Below, piece by piece: positions 40,706 to 47,744 of a stretch of DNA of 64,000 nt. The position numbers and the translations under genes are program-made. Position 1 is the first letter of the stretch, and every line of letters starts with the position of its first letter. Source of the stretch: Micromonospora sediminicola (GTDB taxonomy: Bacteria; Actinomycetota; Actinomycetes; Mycobacteriales; Micromonosporaceae). Under the pieces are notes generated by a model. The model saw only the letters and a program-made list of their open reading frames with translations. It did not search any database and had not been told where the DNA came from. Where the stretch lies: the NCBI RefSeq assembly GCF_900089585.1, contig NZ_FLRH01000004.1, positions 1,047,001 through 1,111,000 of the forward strand, read 5' to 3'.

Positions 40706-41551
40706 ATGGCGCCGAAGACCGCCCGGGCCCGACGGCTCGGCATCGCCCTGCGGACCCACCGGGAGGCCGCCGGCTTCACCCTGGAGACCGCGGCCGACGA
40801 GATCAACAGCACCCGCAGCACCCTGTCCCGTTACGAGAACGCGCAGACGCTGATCAACCCGGCCACCGTGCGCGCGTTGCTGACCAGCTACGGCGTGGGT
40901 CCCGACGAGATCGCGGCGGCGGTCCAGCTGGCCAAGGACGCGCGCAAGCCGGGCTGGTGGGTGTCCTACTCCTACCTGCTGGACCGGCGCACCATCGACT
41001 TCATCGCGTTGGAGGCCGAGGCCACCGGCATCGCGAACTTCGAGCCGTCGGTGGTGCCCGGGCTGCTGCAGACCGCCGACTACATCCGCGGCGTCATGCG
41101 CGGAGGGCCGCACACGCTCAGCGACGAGCAGGTGGAGCAACGCGTCCAGCTACGGCTGGACCGCCAGCAGCGGATCTCCGGGCAGGACCCGCCGATCCTC
41201 GACGCCATCATCGACGAGGGCGCGCTGCTGCGCCCCGTCGGTGACCGTTCGGTGATGGCCGGCCAGCTTCAGCACCTGCTCAAGATGGCCGAGCTGCCGA
41301 ACATCACCGTGCAGGTCATCCCGCTCGCCGCCGGCTACCACCGGGGCACCCGGGGATCGCTGCACATCCTGGAGTTCGCCGACCCCGAGGACCCGATCAT
41401 CGCCTCGGTGGAGACGGTCGCCGGGCAGATGGTCCTCGACCGGCCGGGCGACCTGCGTACCTGCACCAAGATCATGGAGCACCTGCGGACCGTGGCGCTG
41501 AGCCCGGCGGCCAGTCGGGACCAGCTCCTCAATCTGCTGAACGAGAGGTGA
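40706..41551 (+). CDS. XRE-family regulator with DUF5753 (Scr1-like)
   Basis: The 281-residue product has an N-terminal HTH (about 8-62, GIALRTHREAAGFTLETAAD, STRSTLSRYENAQT) and a C-terminal DUF5753 domain (about 90-275, FEPSVVPGLLQTADYIRGVM). This pairing, followed by a DUF397 gene, is hugely expanded in actinomycetes; Scr1 and WhiJ relatives affect development and antibiotic production. No ribosome site precedes the ATG at 40706 (an in-frame ATG lies at 40688), so a short-leader transcript is possible. A consensus-like TTGACA occurs at 40623-40628. The DUF397 gene follows 4 bases after the stop. Confidence 0.92.
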   Translation: MAPKTARARRLGIALRTHREAAGFTLETAADEINSTRSTLSRYENAQTLINPATVRALLTSYGVGPDEIAAAVQLAKDARKPGWWVSYSYLLDRRTIDFIALEAEATGIANFEPSVVPGLLQTADYIRGVMRGGPHTLSDEQVEQRVQLRLDRQQRISGQDPPILDAIIDEGALLRPVGDRSVMAGQLQHLLKMAELPNITVQVIPLAAGYHRGTRGSLHILEFADPEDPIIASVETVAGQMVLDRPGDLRTCTKIMEHLRTVALSPAASRDQLLNLLNER

Positions 41552-41555
41552 CCGC

Positions 41556-41756
41556 ATGAACGGCACGAACCGCCCCCACCCGACGCCGGCCGGCTGGCGC
41601 AAGAGCAGCCACAGCGGCGACGAGGGCGCGTGCGTGGAGATGGCCCCGCTGCCGGAGGCGGTCGCGGTCCGCGACTCCAAGGACCCGGCCGGCCCGGTGC
41701 TGGTCTTCCCGCCGGCCGCCTGGGCCGCCTTCACCGCCGCGCCGCCGCGCGCCTGA
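41556..41756 (+). CDS. DUF397 protein, partner of the XRE regulator
   Basis: The 66-residue product has the DUF397 pattern: GWRKSSHSGDEGACVEM (about 13-29), VAVRDSKDPAGPVLVF (about 36-51) and a final WAAFTAA. DUF397 proteins bind and neutralise their cognate XRE/Scr1 regulator, a relation compared to toxin-antitoxin pairs. It starts 4 bases after the XRE stop, with the AGAGGT ribosome site inside the upstream gene's end. Confidence 0.94.
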   Translation: MNGTNRPHPTPAGWRKSSHSGDEGACVEMAPLPEAVAVRDSKDPAGPVLVFPPAAWAAFTAAPPRA

Positions 41757-41781
41757 CCGCACGCGCCGGAAGCGTCGAGCA

Positions 41782-41820
41782 GGGGCCCCCGCTCTGCCGA
41801 AGACGTCAGGCGGGGGCCCC
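41782..41820. terminator. Hairpin between DUF397 and the ROK gene
   Basis: Perfect 11-bp arms GGGGCCCCCGC (41782-41792) and complement (41810-41820) with a 17-base loop. The right arm lies within the last codons of the convergent ROK gene, so it may serve both directions. Confidence 0.6.
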
Positions 41821-42864
41821 GCCCCGCGCGAGTGGCGCGGTGGCGCCGCGGACCGCCTCCAGCGCCGCGATGGCCACCCCGCGGGCGCCGGCCATGTCCC
41901 GGTCCGGCACCAGCGCGAAGGTGGCCACCGCGCGCTGCTCGTCGCGGAGCACCGTGTGCCCGGCGACGGTGGCGAGGAACCAGTCCCGGAACTCCGGCGC
42001 GGCCTCCACCACGCCGCCACCGACGAAGTACGCGTGCGGGTCGGTGAAGTTGGCCGCGATGGTGAACAGCCGTCCCAACGCCGCCGCCTGCTGGCCGAAC
42101 ACCTGACGGGCCAACGGGTCGCCCCGCTCGCCGTAGCCGCGGACCAGCTTCGCCGCCCGGGCCGGCTCCTCGGCGGCCAGCGGGTGCCCCGGATAGCGGG
42201 CCAGCCAGTAGGGCAGCAGGTTGCGCCGGATGGCGGTGAGCGAGGCGAGACTCTCGGCGTCGCCGGTGAAGCCGCAGGCGCAGACCGGCGCGGGCTGGTC
42301 CGGCTCGACCAGCCCGTCCAGCGGGATGTGCACGTGCCCGAACTCCCCCGCCATGCCGGCCGCGCCGCCCACCACCCGGCCGCTCTCCACCACACCCCCG
42401 CCGAGACCGGTGCCGACGATGGCGGACACCGACGACCGGGCCGCCGCGTCCGCGCCGAAGTGCACGTGGTGGGCGTAGAGCGCGGCGGCGTTGCCGTCGT
42501 TGGCGTAGACCACCGGCAGGCCGAGCCGTCGTTCCAGCGCGCCGCGCACGTCGAAGCCCCGCCAGGCCGGCTGGGAGAAGTTGGTCGAGCCGCGCGAGGA
42601 GATCACCCCGGTGGCGCTGGCCGGGCCGGGCGTGTCCAGCCCGACCGCGCGCACCGACTCCCGGGGCGCCCCGGTGTGCGCCAGCACGCCGTCGAACGCC
42701 CGGGCGAGCGCCTCGACCGCCGCCTCCGGGCCGGCGCCGACCTCACTGGGGATCTCCAGCAGCCCGTCCACCAGGAACCGGCCGTCGACGGTCAGCACGG
42801 TGGCGTTGTTGCTCGTGCCGCCGTTGTCCAGCCCCACCACCACCGGCACCCCTGCGCTGCCCAC
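41806..42864 (-). CDS. ROK-family sugar kinase/regulator-like protein
   Basis: The 352-residue product has the ROK features VGLDNGGTSNNATVLTVDG (about 9-27, ATP/phosphate loop), GTGLGGGVVESGRVVGGAAG (about 143) and EFGHVHI (catalytic region). The ROK zinc motif normally reads CxCGxxGCxE; here it is CACGFTGDAES, with Asp for the third Cys. Whether zinc is still bound is uncertain. There is no HTH, so it is a kinase-type ROK member (glucose, N-acetylglucosamine or mannose are typical substrates). It is not obviously in an operon. Confidence 0.85.
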   Translation of the reverse strand: MGSAGVPVVVGLDNGGTSNNATVLTVDGRFLVDGLLEIPSEVGAGPEAAVEALARAFDGVLAHTGAPRESVRAVGLDTPGPASATGVISSRGSTNFSQPAWRGFDVRGALERRLGLPVVYANDGNAAALYAHHVHFGADAAARSSVSAIVGTGLGGGVVESGRVVGGAAGMAGEFGHVHIPLDGLVEPDQPAPVCACGFTGDAESLASLTAIRRNLLPYWLARYPGHPLAAEEPARAAKLVRGYGERGDPLARQVFGQQAAALGRLFTIAANFTDPHAYFVGGGVVEAAPEFRDWFLATVAGHTVLRDEQRAVATFALVPDRDMAGARGVAIAALEAVRGATAPLARGGAPA

Positions 42865-42929
42865 CCGCCACCGCCTCCCGCCGAGCCTGACCTGAGGTTA
42901 GTTCTCGGCGGGCCCACCCGCCACGCGTG

Positions 42930-43721
42930 TCAGCCGGGACGGCGGGCGGTCACCGCGGTCGCCTCCCACTCCTCGTCCCGCACCGCTGTCGGGTCGAGGC
43001 CGGCGGCGGCGAACACCGCGCAGAGCACCGGCGCCTGCGCGGCGCTCACCTCGACCGCGACGTGTCCGCCCGGCGCCAGCCACTCGGCCGCCCCGGCGGC
43101 CACCCGGCGCAGCACCGCGAGCCCGTCCGCGCCACCGTCCAGCGCCACCGGCGCCTCGTGCAACCGGGCCTCGGCCGGCAGCATGGCCACCGCACCGCTC
43201 GGCACGTACGGAGCGTTCGCCACCACCAGGTCCAGCCGGCCGCGCCAGCCGGCGGGCACCGCATCGAACAGGTCGCCCTGGTAGACCGGCACCCCCAGCG
43301 GGTCGAGGTTGCGCCGGGCGCAGGCCACCGCGACCGGGTCGATGTCGGCGGCGGCCAGCCAGCGGGGCGACAACCGGTCGTGCAGCACCAGCGCGGCGGC
43401 GCCGGAGCCGCAACACAGGTCGAGCACGGCCGGGGTCGGCCCGGCCACCGACGCCGCGACGTCGACCAGCAGCGCGGTACGCGCCCGGGGCACGAAGACG
43501 CCCGGGTGCACGGCGACCCGCCGGCCGCAGAACTCGGCCCAGCCGAGCAGGTGCTCCAACGGCAGACCGGCGACACGGCGGTCGACCAGGCGGGTCAGCG
43601 CGTCGGCCGAGTCGGCGGCGGCGATCAACAGGTCCGCCTCGTCCTCGGCGAAGACGCAACCGGCGGCACGCAGCCGGCGGACGAGGGCGGGACGGTCGGG
43701 AGTGAACACGGTGGGTGCCAT
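42930..43721 (-). CDS. HemK/PrmC-like protein-(glutamine-N5) methyltransferase, atypical motif
   Basis: The 263-residue product resembles PrmC: an N-terminal helical domain with PLEHLLGWAEFCGRRVAV (about 53), the SAM motif VLDLCCGSGAAALVLHD (about 98-114), and the catalytic loop reads NAPYVPS (about 162) instead of NPPY. The variant loop marks an actinobacterial PrmC-like subgroup whose target is not settled; the main release-factor PrmC is normally beside prfA elsewhere. The ATG at 43721 is preferred; the longer frame is Arg-rich. The 43722-43892 gap shows GC-rich short hairpins and no gene. Confidence 0.82.
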   Translation of the reverse strand: MAPTVFTPDRPALVRRLRAAGCVFAEDEADLLIAAADSADALTRLVDRRVAGLPLEHLLGWAEFCGRRVAVHPGVFVPRARTALLVDVAASVAGPTPAVLDLCCGSGAAALVLHDRLSPRWLAAADIDPVAVACARRNLDPLGVPVYQGDLFDAVPAGWRGRLDLVVANAPYVPSGAVAMLPAEARLHEAPVALDGGADGLAVLRRVAAGAAEWLAPGGHVAVEVSAAQAPVLCAVFAAAGLDPTAVRDEEWEATAVTARRPG

Positions 43722-43892
43722 GGCAAGCCTTTCGGGGAACGCTCGTCGGCGCCCCCGGCGTCGCCTCAGCCCCGGGGCGACACGGACTCGGAGGGAGCGC
43801 CGGTCCTCTGCTGGTGGATCGGACTCACCTCCTCGGGTCGGGGCCGCACGGGCCGTGGCTGCCGTCACGATAGCCCAGCGGCCGGTGCGCCG

Positions 43893-45011
43893 TCAGCCCG
43901 CGGCGTCCAGGGCCGAGGCCACGTCGGCGACCAGGTCGGCGCTGTCCTCGATGCCGCAGGAGAACCGGACGAAGCCCGGCGCCGTGTCGTCGCCCCACTG
44001 GGCCCGCCGGTCGGCCGTGGTGTGCACCCCGCCGAACGAGGTGGCGGCGGCCACCAGGCGGGACGCGTCGAGGAACCGGGCCACCCGGTCGGCGTCGCCG
44101 AGGTCGAACGAGAGCACCCCCGGGATGCGCCGCATCTGCGCCGACGCGACCGGGTACGCCGGGTCCTCCGGCCACCCGGGCCAGCGCAGGCCGGTGACGT
44201 CCGCCCGGCCGGCGAGCAGGGCGACGAGCGCCTCGGCGTTGGCGCTCTGCCGCGCCAGTCGCAGGTCGACGGTGGCCAGCGAGCGGTGGGCCAACCAGCA
44301 GTCGAAGGCGCCCGGCACCCCGCCGGTGGCGTTGCGCCAGGTGGTCGCCGCGTCCCGCAGCCCGGCGTCGCGCGTCGCCAGGTAGCCCAGCAGCAGGTCG
44401 GAGTGGCCGGTCAGCGCCTTGGTGCCGGAGGCGACCACCACGTCCGCGCCGAGGTCCAGCGGGCGCTGCCCGAGCGGCGTGGCGGTGGTGTTGTCCACCG
44501 CCACCAGCGCCCCGGCGGCACGCGCGGCGGCGGCCACCGCCCGCACGTCGGCGACGTCGAGGCCGGGGTTCGCCGGGGTTTCCAGCAGGACCAGCCGGAC
44601 ACCGTCGAACGACGGGTACGGCCCGGCGGTCGGCACGAGCACCACCCGCACCCCGAGCTGCTCCAGGGTGTCGGTGGCGAACGCCCGCACCGAGAAGTAG
44701 CCGTCGGCCGGCAGCGCCACGGTGTCCCCGGGACGCAGCACGGTCAGCAGCAGCCCGGTGATGGCCGCCTGACCGCTGGCGAAGACCAGGCAGTCGCCGC
44801 CCTCCAACTCGCCGATCGCCGTCTCCAGCAGCCGCCGGGTGGGGTTGTCCGGCCGCCCGTACCCGTCCCGGGCGGCCGACGGGCCGCGCGACGGGTCGAG
44901 GTGGTACGGCGCGGCGAACACCGGACCGGGCAGGAACGGCTGCCCGGGTACGGCGTCCGGCAGCCCGGCGTGCACGCTGCGCGTGCCGTCTCCCCAGTGC
45001 GGCGACGTCAT
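43893..45011 (-). CDS. Cys/Met-metabolism PLP enzyme, cystathionine gamma-lyase-like
   Basis: The product of about 372 residues has the type-I fold of the cystathionine lyase/synthase family: VHAGLPDAVPGQPF near the N terminus, FASGQAAITGLLLTVLRPGD (about 80), LLETPANPGLDV (about 140), and the PLP Lys in SGTKALTGHSDLLLGY (about 196). It is slightly short for the family (380-400). Reactions could be cystathionine gamma-lyase or synthase; specificity cannot be read. The start is the ATG at 45011; a GTG at 45017 is equally possible. It lies 10 bases after gpsA, forming a plsC-like-gpsA-lyase operon. Confidence 0.85.
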   Translation of the reverse strand: MTSPHWGDGTRSVHAGLPDAVPGQPFLPGPVFAAPYHLDPSRGPSAARDGYGRPDNPTRRLLETAIGELEGGDCLVFASGQAAITGLLLTVLRPGDTVALPADGYFSVRAFATDTLEQLGVRVVLVPTAGPYPSFDGVRLVLLETPANPGLDVADVRAVAAAARAAGALVAVDNTTATPLGQRPLDLGADVVVASGTKALTGHSDLLLGYLATRDAGLRDAATTWRNATGGVPGAFDCWLAHRSLATVDLRLARQSANAEALVALLAGRADVTGLRWPGWPEDPAYPVASAQMRRIPGVLSFDLGDADRVARFLDASRLVAAATSFGGVHTTADRRAQWGDDTAPGFVRFSCGIEDSADLVADVASALDAAG

Positions 45012-45021
45012 GCCCACCCGC

Positions 45022-46029
45022 TCACTCGTACGACTCCGGCTTGGCGGTCCGGCTCATCAGCGCGTCCACGGCGAGGCGGGGGTCCATCCCCTCGTGACAG
45101 ATCCGCTCGATCTGCTCGGTGATCGGCATCTCCACCCCGTGCGCCCGGGCCAGGTCGCGGATGGCCAGGCAGCTCTTCACGCCCTCGGCGGTCTGCCGGG
45201 TGGCCGCCTGCGCCTGCTCCAGCGTCTCGCCCCGGCCCAGGTGCTCGCCGAAGGTGCGGTTGCGGGCCAGCGGGGACGAGCAGGAGGCGACCAGGTCACC
45301 CATGCCGGCCAGGCCGGCGAAGGTGATCGGGTCGGCGCCGAGCGCCACGCCCAGCCGGGCGGTCTCGGCCAGGCCACGGGTCATCAGCATGGCCCTGGTG
45401 TTGTCGCCGAAGCCCATCGCGGTGGCGATCCCGTACGCCAGCGCGATCACGTTCTTCACCGCCCCGCCCAGCTCGCACCCGATCACGTCGTCGTTGGTGT
45501 ACGGGCGGAAGTAGGGCGTCCGGATCGAGGCCTGCACCAGCGCGGTGCGGCGGCTGTCGGTGCCGGCGACCACGGTGGCGGCCGGCTGCTCGGCGGCGAT
45601 CTCCGGGGCCAGGTTGGGCCCGGAGACGACCACCACCCGGTCGGCCGGCACCCCGGCCGTCTCGGTGATCACCTGGCTCATCCGCTTGGTGGTGCCCAGC
45701 TCGATGCCCTTCATCAGGGACACCAGCGTGGCGTCGGGGGCCAGGTGGGGCGTCCAGTCGGCCAGGTTTCCGCGCAGCGTCTGCGACGGCACCGAGAGCA
45801 CCACCACCTCGGCGCCCTCGATCGCCTCGGCGGCGTCGCCGGTGGCGGTGACCCGCTCGGGCAGGCGCACGTCCGGCAGGTAGTCCGGGTTGTGCCGTCC
45901 GGTCCGGATCGCCTCGGCCACGGCGGCGCGGCGGGCCAGGACGGTGACGTCCCGCCCGGCGTCGGCGAGGATCTTGGCGAACGCGGTTCCCCAGGACCCG
46001 GCGCCGAGGACCGCGACGTGCCCGCTCAT
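45022..46029 (-). CDS. gpsA: Glycerol-3-phosphate dehydrogenase [NAD(P)+]
   Basis: Makes glycerol-3-phosphate from DHAP for phospholipid synthesis. The 335-residue product has the Rossmann motif VAVLGAGSWGTAFAKIL (about 4-20), VVLSVPSQTLR (about 75), SLMKGIE, the catalytic-region GGAVKNVIALAYGIATAMGF (about 190-209) and DPITFAGLAGMGDLVASC. Complete and standard. It overlaps the upstream acyltransferase stop by four bases, so enzyme and acyltransferase of the same pathway are coupled. Confidence 0.97.
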   Translation of the reverse strand: MSGHVAVLGAGSWGTAFAKILADAGRDVTVLARRAAVAEAIRTGRHNPDYLPDVRLPERVTATGDAAEAIEGAEVVVLSVPSQTLRGNLADWTPHLAPDATLVSLMKGIELGTTKRMSQVITETAGVPADRVVVVSGPNLAPEIAAEQPAATVVAGTDSRRTALVQASIRTPYFRPYTNDDVIGCELGGAVKNVIALAYGIATAMGFGDNTRAMLMTRGLAETARLGVALGADPITFAGLAGMGDLVASCSSPLARNRTFGEHLGRGETLEQAQAATRQTAEGVKSCLAIRDLARAHGVEMPITEQIERICHEGMDPRLAVDALMSRTAKPESYE

Positions 46030-46751
46030 TCGGAGACCTCCGGGGTGCCGCTGCGGGCCGGCCGCTGCCAGAGCGGTGGCGGGGTGCCACCGCGGATCTC
46101 GGCGACCAGGTCACGGATCCGCAGCATGATGGTGTCCGTCATCTCCTCCAGGATCGCCCGGGTCGGCGTGGCGCCGGCCCACCGGCTCAGGTCGACCGGC
46201 GGCCCGGCCACCACCGTCACCGGGGTACGCGGGCGCAGCCCGATCCGCGCCGTCCGGGGGTCGAACATCCGCTCCGGGCCGACCATGGCCACCGGGATCA
46301 CCGGGGCGCCGGTGGCCAACGCCAGCCGGGCCGCGCCGGTCTTGCCCTTCATCGGCCACAGCTGCGGCTCCCGGGTCGTGGTGCCCTCCGGGTAGATCAC
46401 CACGGCGCCCCCCTCGTCCAGCGCGGCGATCAGCTTGTCCAGCGACTTGACCGCCTCGACGCTGCCCCGCTCGACCGGGATCTGCCTGCACCGGTGCAGG
46501 ATCCAGCCGATCACCGGGACCCGGAAGACGCTGGCCTTGCCCAGGAACTGCGGCCAGCGCCCGGCGTCGTAGATGAAGTGCGCGGAGACCAGCGGGTCGG
46601 CGTGCGAGATGTGGTTGGGCACGATGATGATCCCGCCGTCGCGGCGCAGGTGCTCCATCCCCCGCCAGGTGCGCCTGGTCCACACCGTCAACACCGGCTT
46701 CACCAGCACCACGGCGAACCGTTGCCAGAATCCCAGCCTCCGCGGTGCCAC
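46026..46751 (-). CDS. 1-acyl-sn-glycerol-3-phosphate acyltransferase (PlsC-like)
   Basis: The 241-residue product has the acyltransferase motifs NHISHADPL (about 52, HX4D catalytic pair), PVIGWILHRCRQIPVERGS (about 94-112) and the substrate motif VVIYPEGTTTREP (about 133). A hydrophobic N-terminal segment suggests membrane association. It probably acylates lysophosphatidate. It lies immediately upstream of and overlaps gpsA, and is divergent from cofC. Confidence 0.92.
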   Translation of the reverse strand: MAPRRLGFWQRFAVVLVKPVLTVWTRRTWRGMEHLRRDGGIIIVPNHISHADPLVSAHFIYDAGRWPQFLGKASVFRVPVIGWILHRCRQIPVERGSVEAVKSLDKLIAALDEGGAVVIYPEGTTTREPQLWPMKGKTGAARLALATGAPVIPVAMVGPERMFDPRTARIGLRPRTPVTVVAGPPVDLSRWAGATPTRAILEEMTDTIMLRIRDLVAEIRGGTPPPLWQRPARSGTPEVSE

Positions 46752-46847
46752 AGTGCCTCCTCGTTCCGCCCCACGCGCCCCGGGAGAGAATCATGCCTGC
46801 TCGCCCCCGGTCCGGCCAGTGCGGGTACCGCCACCGGCGCTGGCAGG

Positions 46848-47693
46848 ATGGTCGGCGTGCCTGAGCCGAGCTGGACCGTGGTGATGCCGGTGAAGCGCCT
46901 CGGCGCCGCGAAGAGCCGGTTGCGGGGCGCGCTGCCCGGCGTACCCCACGAGGAGCTGGCGCTGGCCCTGGCGGCCGACACGCTGCGCGCGGTGCGGGCG
47001 TGCCCGGCGGTCGCCCGGGTGCTGGTGGTCACCGACGATCCCCGGGTGGGCGCGGCGGCGACCGCCGCGGGCGCCCGGGTCGTTGCCGACCCGGGCGGCG
47101 GGCTGAACGCGGCCTTCCGGCACGGCGCGGCCCTCGCCGGGCCCGGGGAGGCGGTGGCCGCCCTCACCGCCGACCTGCCGGCGCTGCGCCCGGCCGAGCT
47201 GGCCGCGGCCCTGCGCGCGACCGAGGGGGTACGCGGGTTCGTGGCCGACGCCCCGGGCGGGGGCACGGTGCTGCTCGCCGTGCCGGCCGGGGTGCCGCTG
47301 GCCCCCCGCTTCGGCCCCGGCTCGGCCGGCGCGCACGCCGCCGGCGGCGCGCTGCCGCTGGTCGGCGACTGGCCCAGCCTGCGCCGGGACGTGGACACCC
47401 CGCCCGACCTGGCCGCCGCCGCCGGCCTGGGCGTGGGCCCCCGCACCGGGGCGCTGCTGGCCCGGGTCGCCGGTCCGGTCCGGTACGGTGCTGGCATGCA
47501 GGGCACGGTGGCCACCTACGACGCGTCGACCCGCAGCGGGGTGCTGCTGCTCGACGACGGCACCGAGCTGGCCTTCCCGGCCCGCGCGTTCGACGCGTCC
47601 GGGCTGCGGCTGCTGCGGCTCGGCCAGCGGGTGCGCGTGGAACGCGACGCGGCCGGCGAGGTGGTCCGGGTGACCTTGCCGACCATGGCGTGA
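46848..47693 (+). CDS. cofC: Phosphoenolpyruvate/2-phospholactate guanylyltransferase fused to a cold-shock-like domain
   Basis: The first 215 residues are CofC/FbiD: SWTVVMPVKRLGAAKSRLRG, VLVVTDDPRV, GGGLNAAFRHG, ALTADLPALRP and LVGDWPSLRRDVDTPPDL. This enzyme guanylylates phosphoenolpyruvate (actinobacteria) for coenzyme F420. With no stop codon, the frame continues into a 66-residue small beta domain starting at Met217 (MQGTVATYDASTRSGVLLLD), resembling a cold-shock/OB fold but lacking the classic RNA-binding aromatic motifs. This may be a true fusion, or the second domain may also be made from its own internal start. The start could be ATG 46848 or GTG 46857. Confidence 0.88.
   Translation: MVGVPEPSWTVVMPVKRLGAAKSRLRGALPGVPHEELALALAADTLRAVRACPAVARVLVVTDDPRVGAAATAAGARVVADPGGGLNAAFRHGAALAGPGEAVAALTADLPALRPAELAAALRATEGVRGFVADAPGGGTVLLAVPAGVPLAPRFGPGSAGAHAAGGALPLVGDWPSLRRDVDTPPDLAAAAGLGVGPRTGALLARVAGPVRYGAGMQGTVATYDASTRSGVLLLDDGTELAFPARAFDASGLRLLRLGQRVRVERDAAGEVVRVTLPTMA
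47484..47489 (+). promoter_or_regulatory. Possible internal leaderless promoter inside cofC
   Basis: TACGGT (TAnnnT type) ends exactly six bases before the in-frame ATG at 47496, the spacing expected of a leaderless transcript. No clear -35 is visible, and the match could be chance in this GC-rich sequence. Confidence 0.35.
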
Positions 47694-47707
47694 ACAACCT
47701 GGCCGGA

Positions 47708-47729
47708 GTTCATTTTCTGTTCACCCTCG
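47708..47729 (+). promoter_or_regulatory. PHO-box-like direct repeat upstream of ppk
   Basis: Two adjacent 11-base units, GTTCATTTTCT and GTTCACCCTCG, match the Streptomyces PhoP direct-repeat pattern (conserved GTTCA at the start of each unit). They end 15 bases before the ppk start. Ppk is a known PhoP-regulated gene in Streptomyces. The repeat is seen directly; PhoP binding is inferred. Confidence 0.7.
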
Positions 47730-47744
47730 TCAGGGAATCATGAG

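Noticed and set aside
43722..43892. SAM-type riboswitch or leader peptide between the PLP lyase and the HemK-like gene
   Set aside because: Only short GC hairpins are visible; no recognisable riboswitch core and no convincing short frame.
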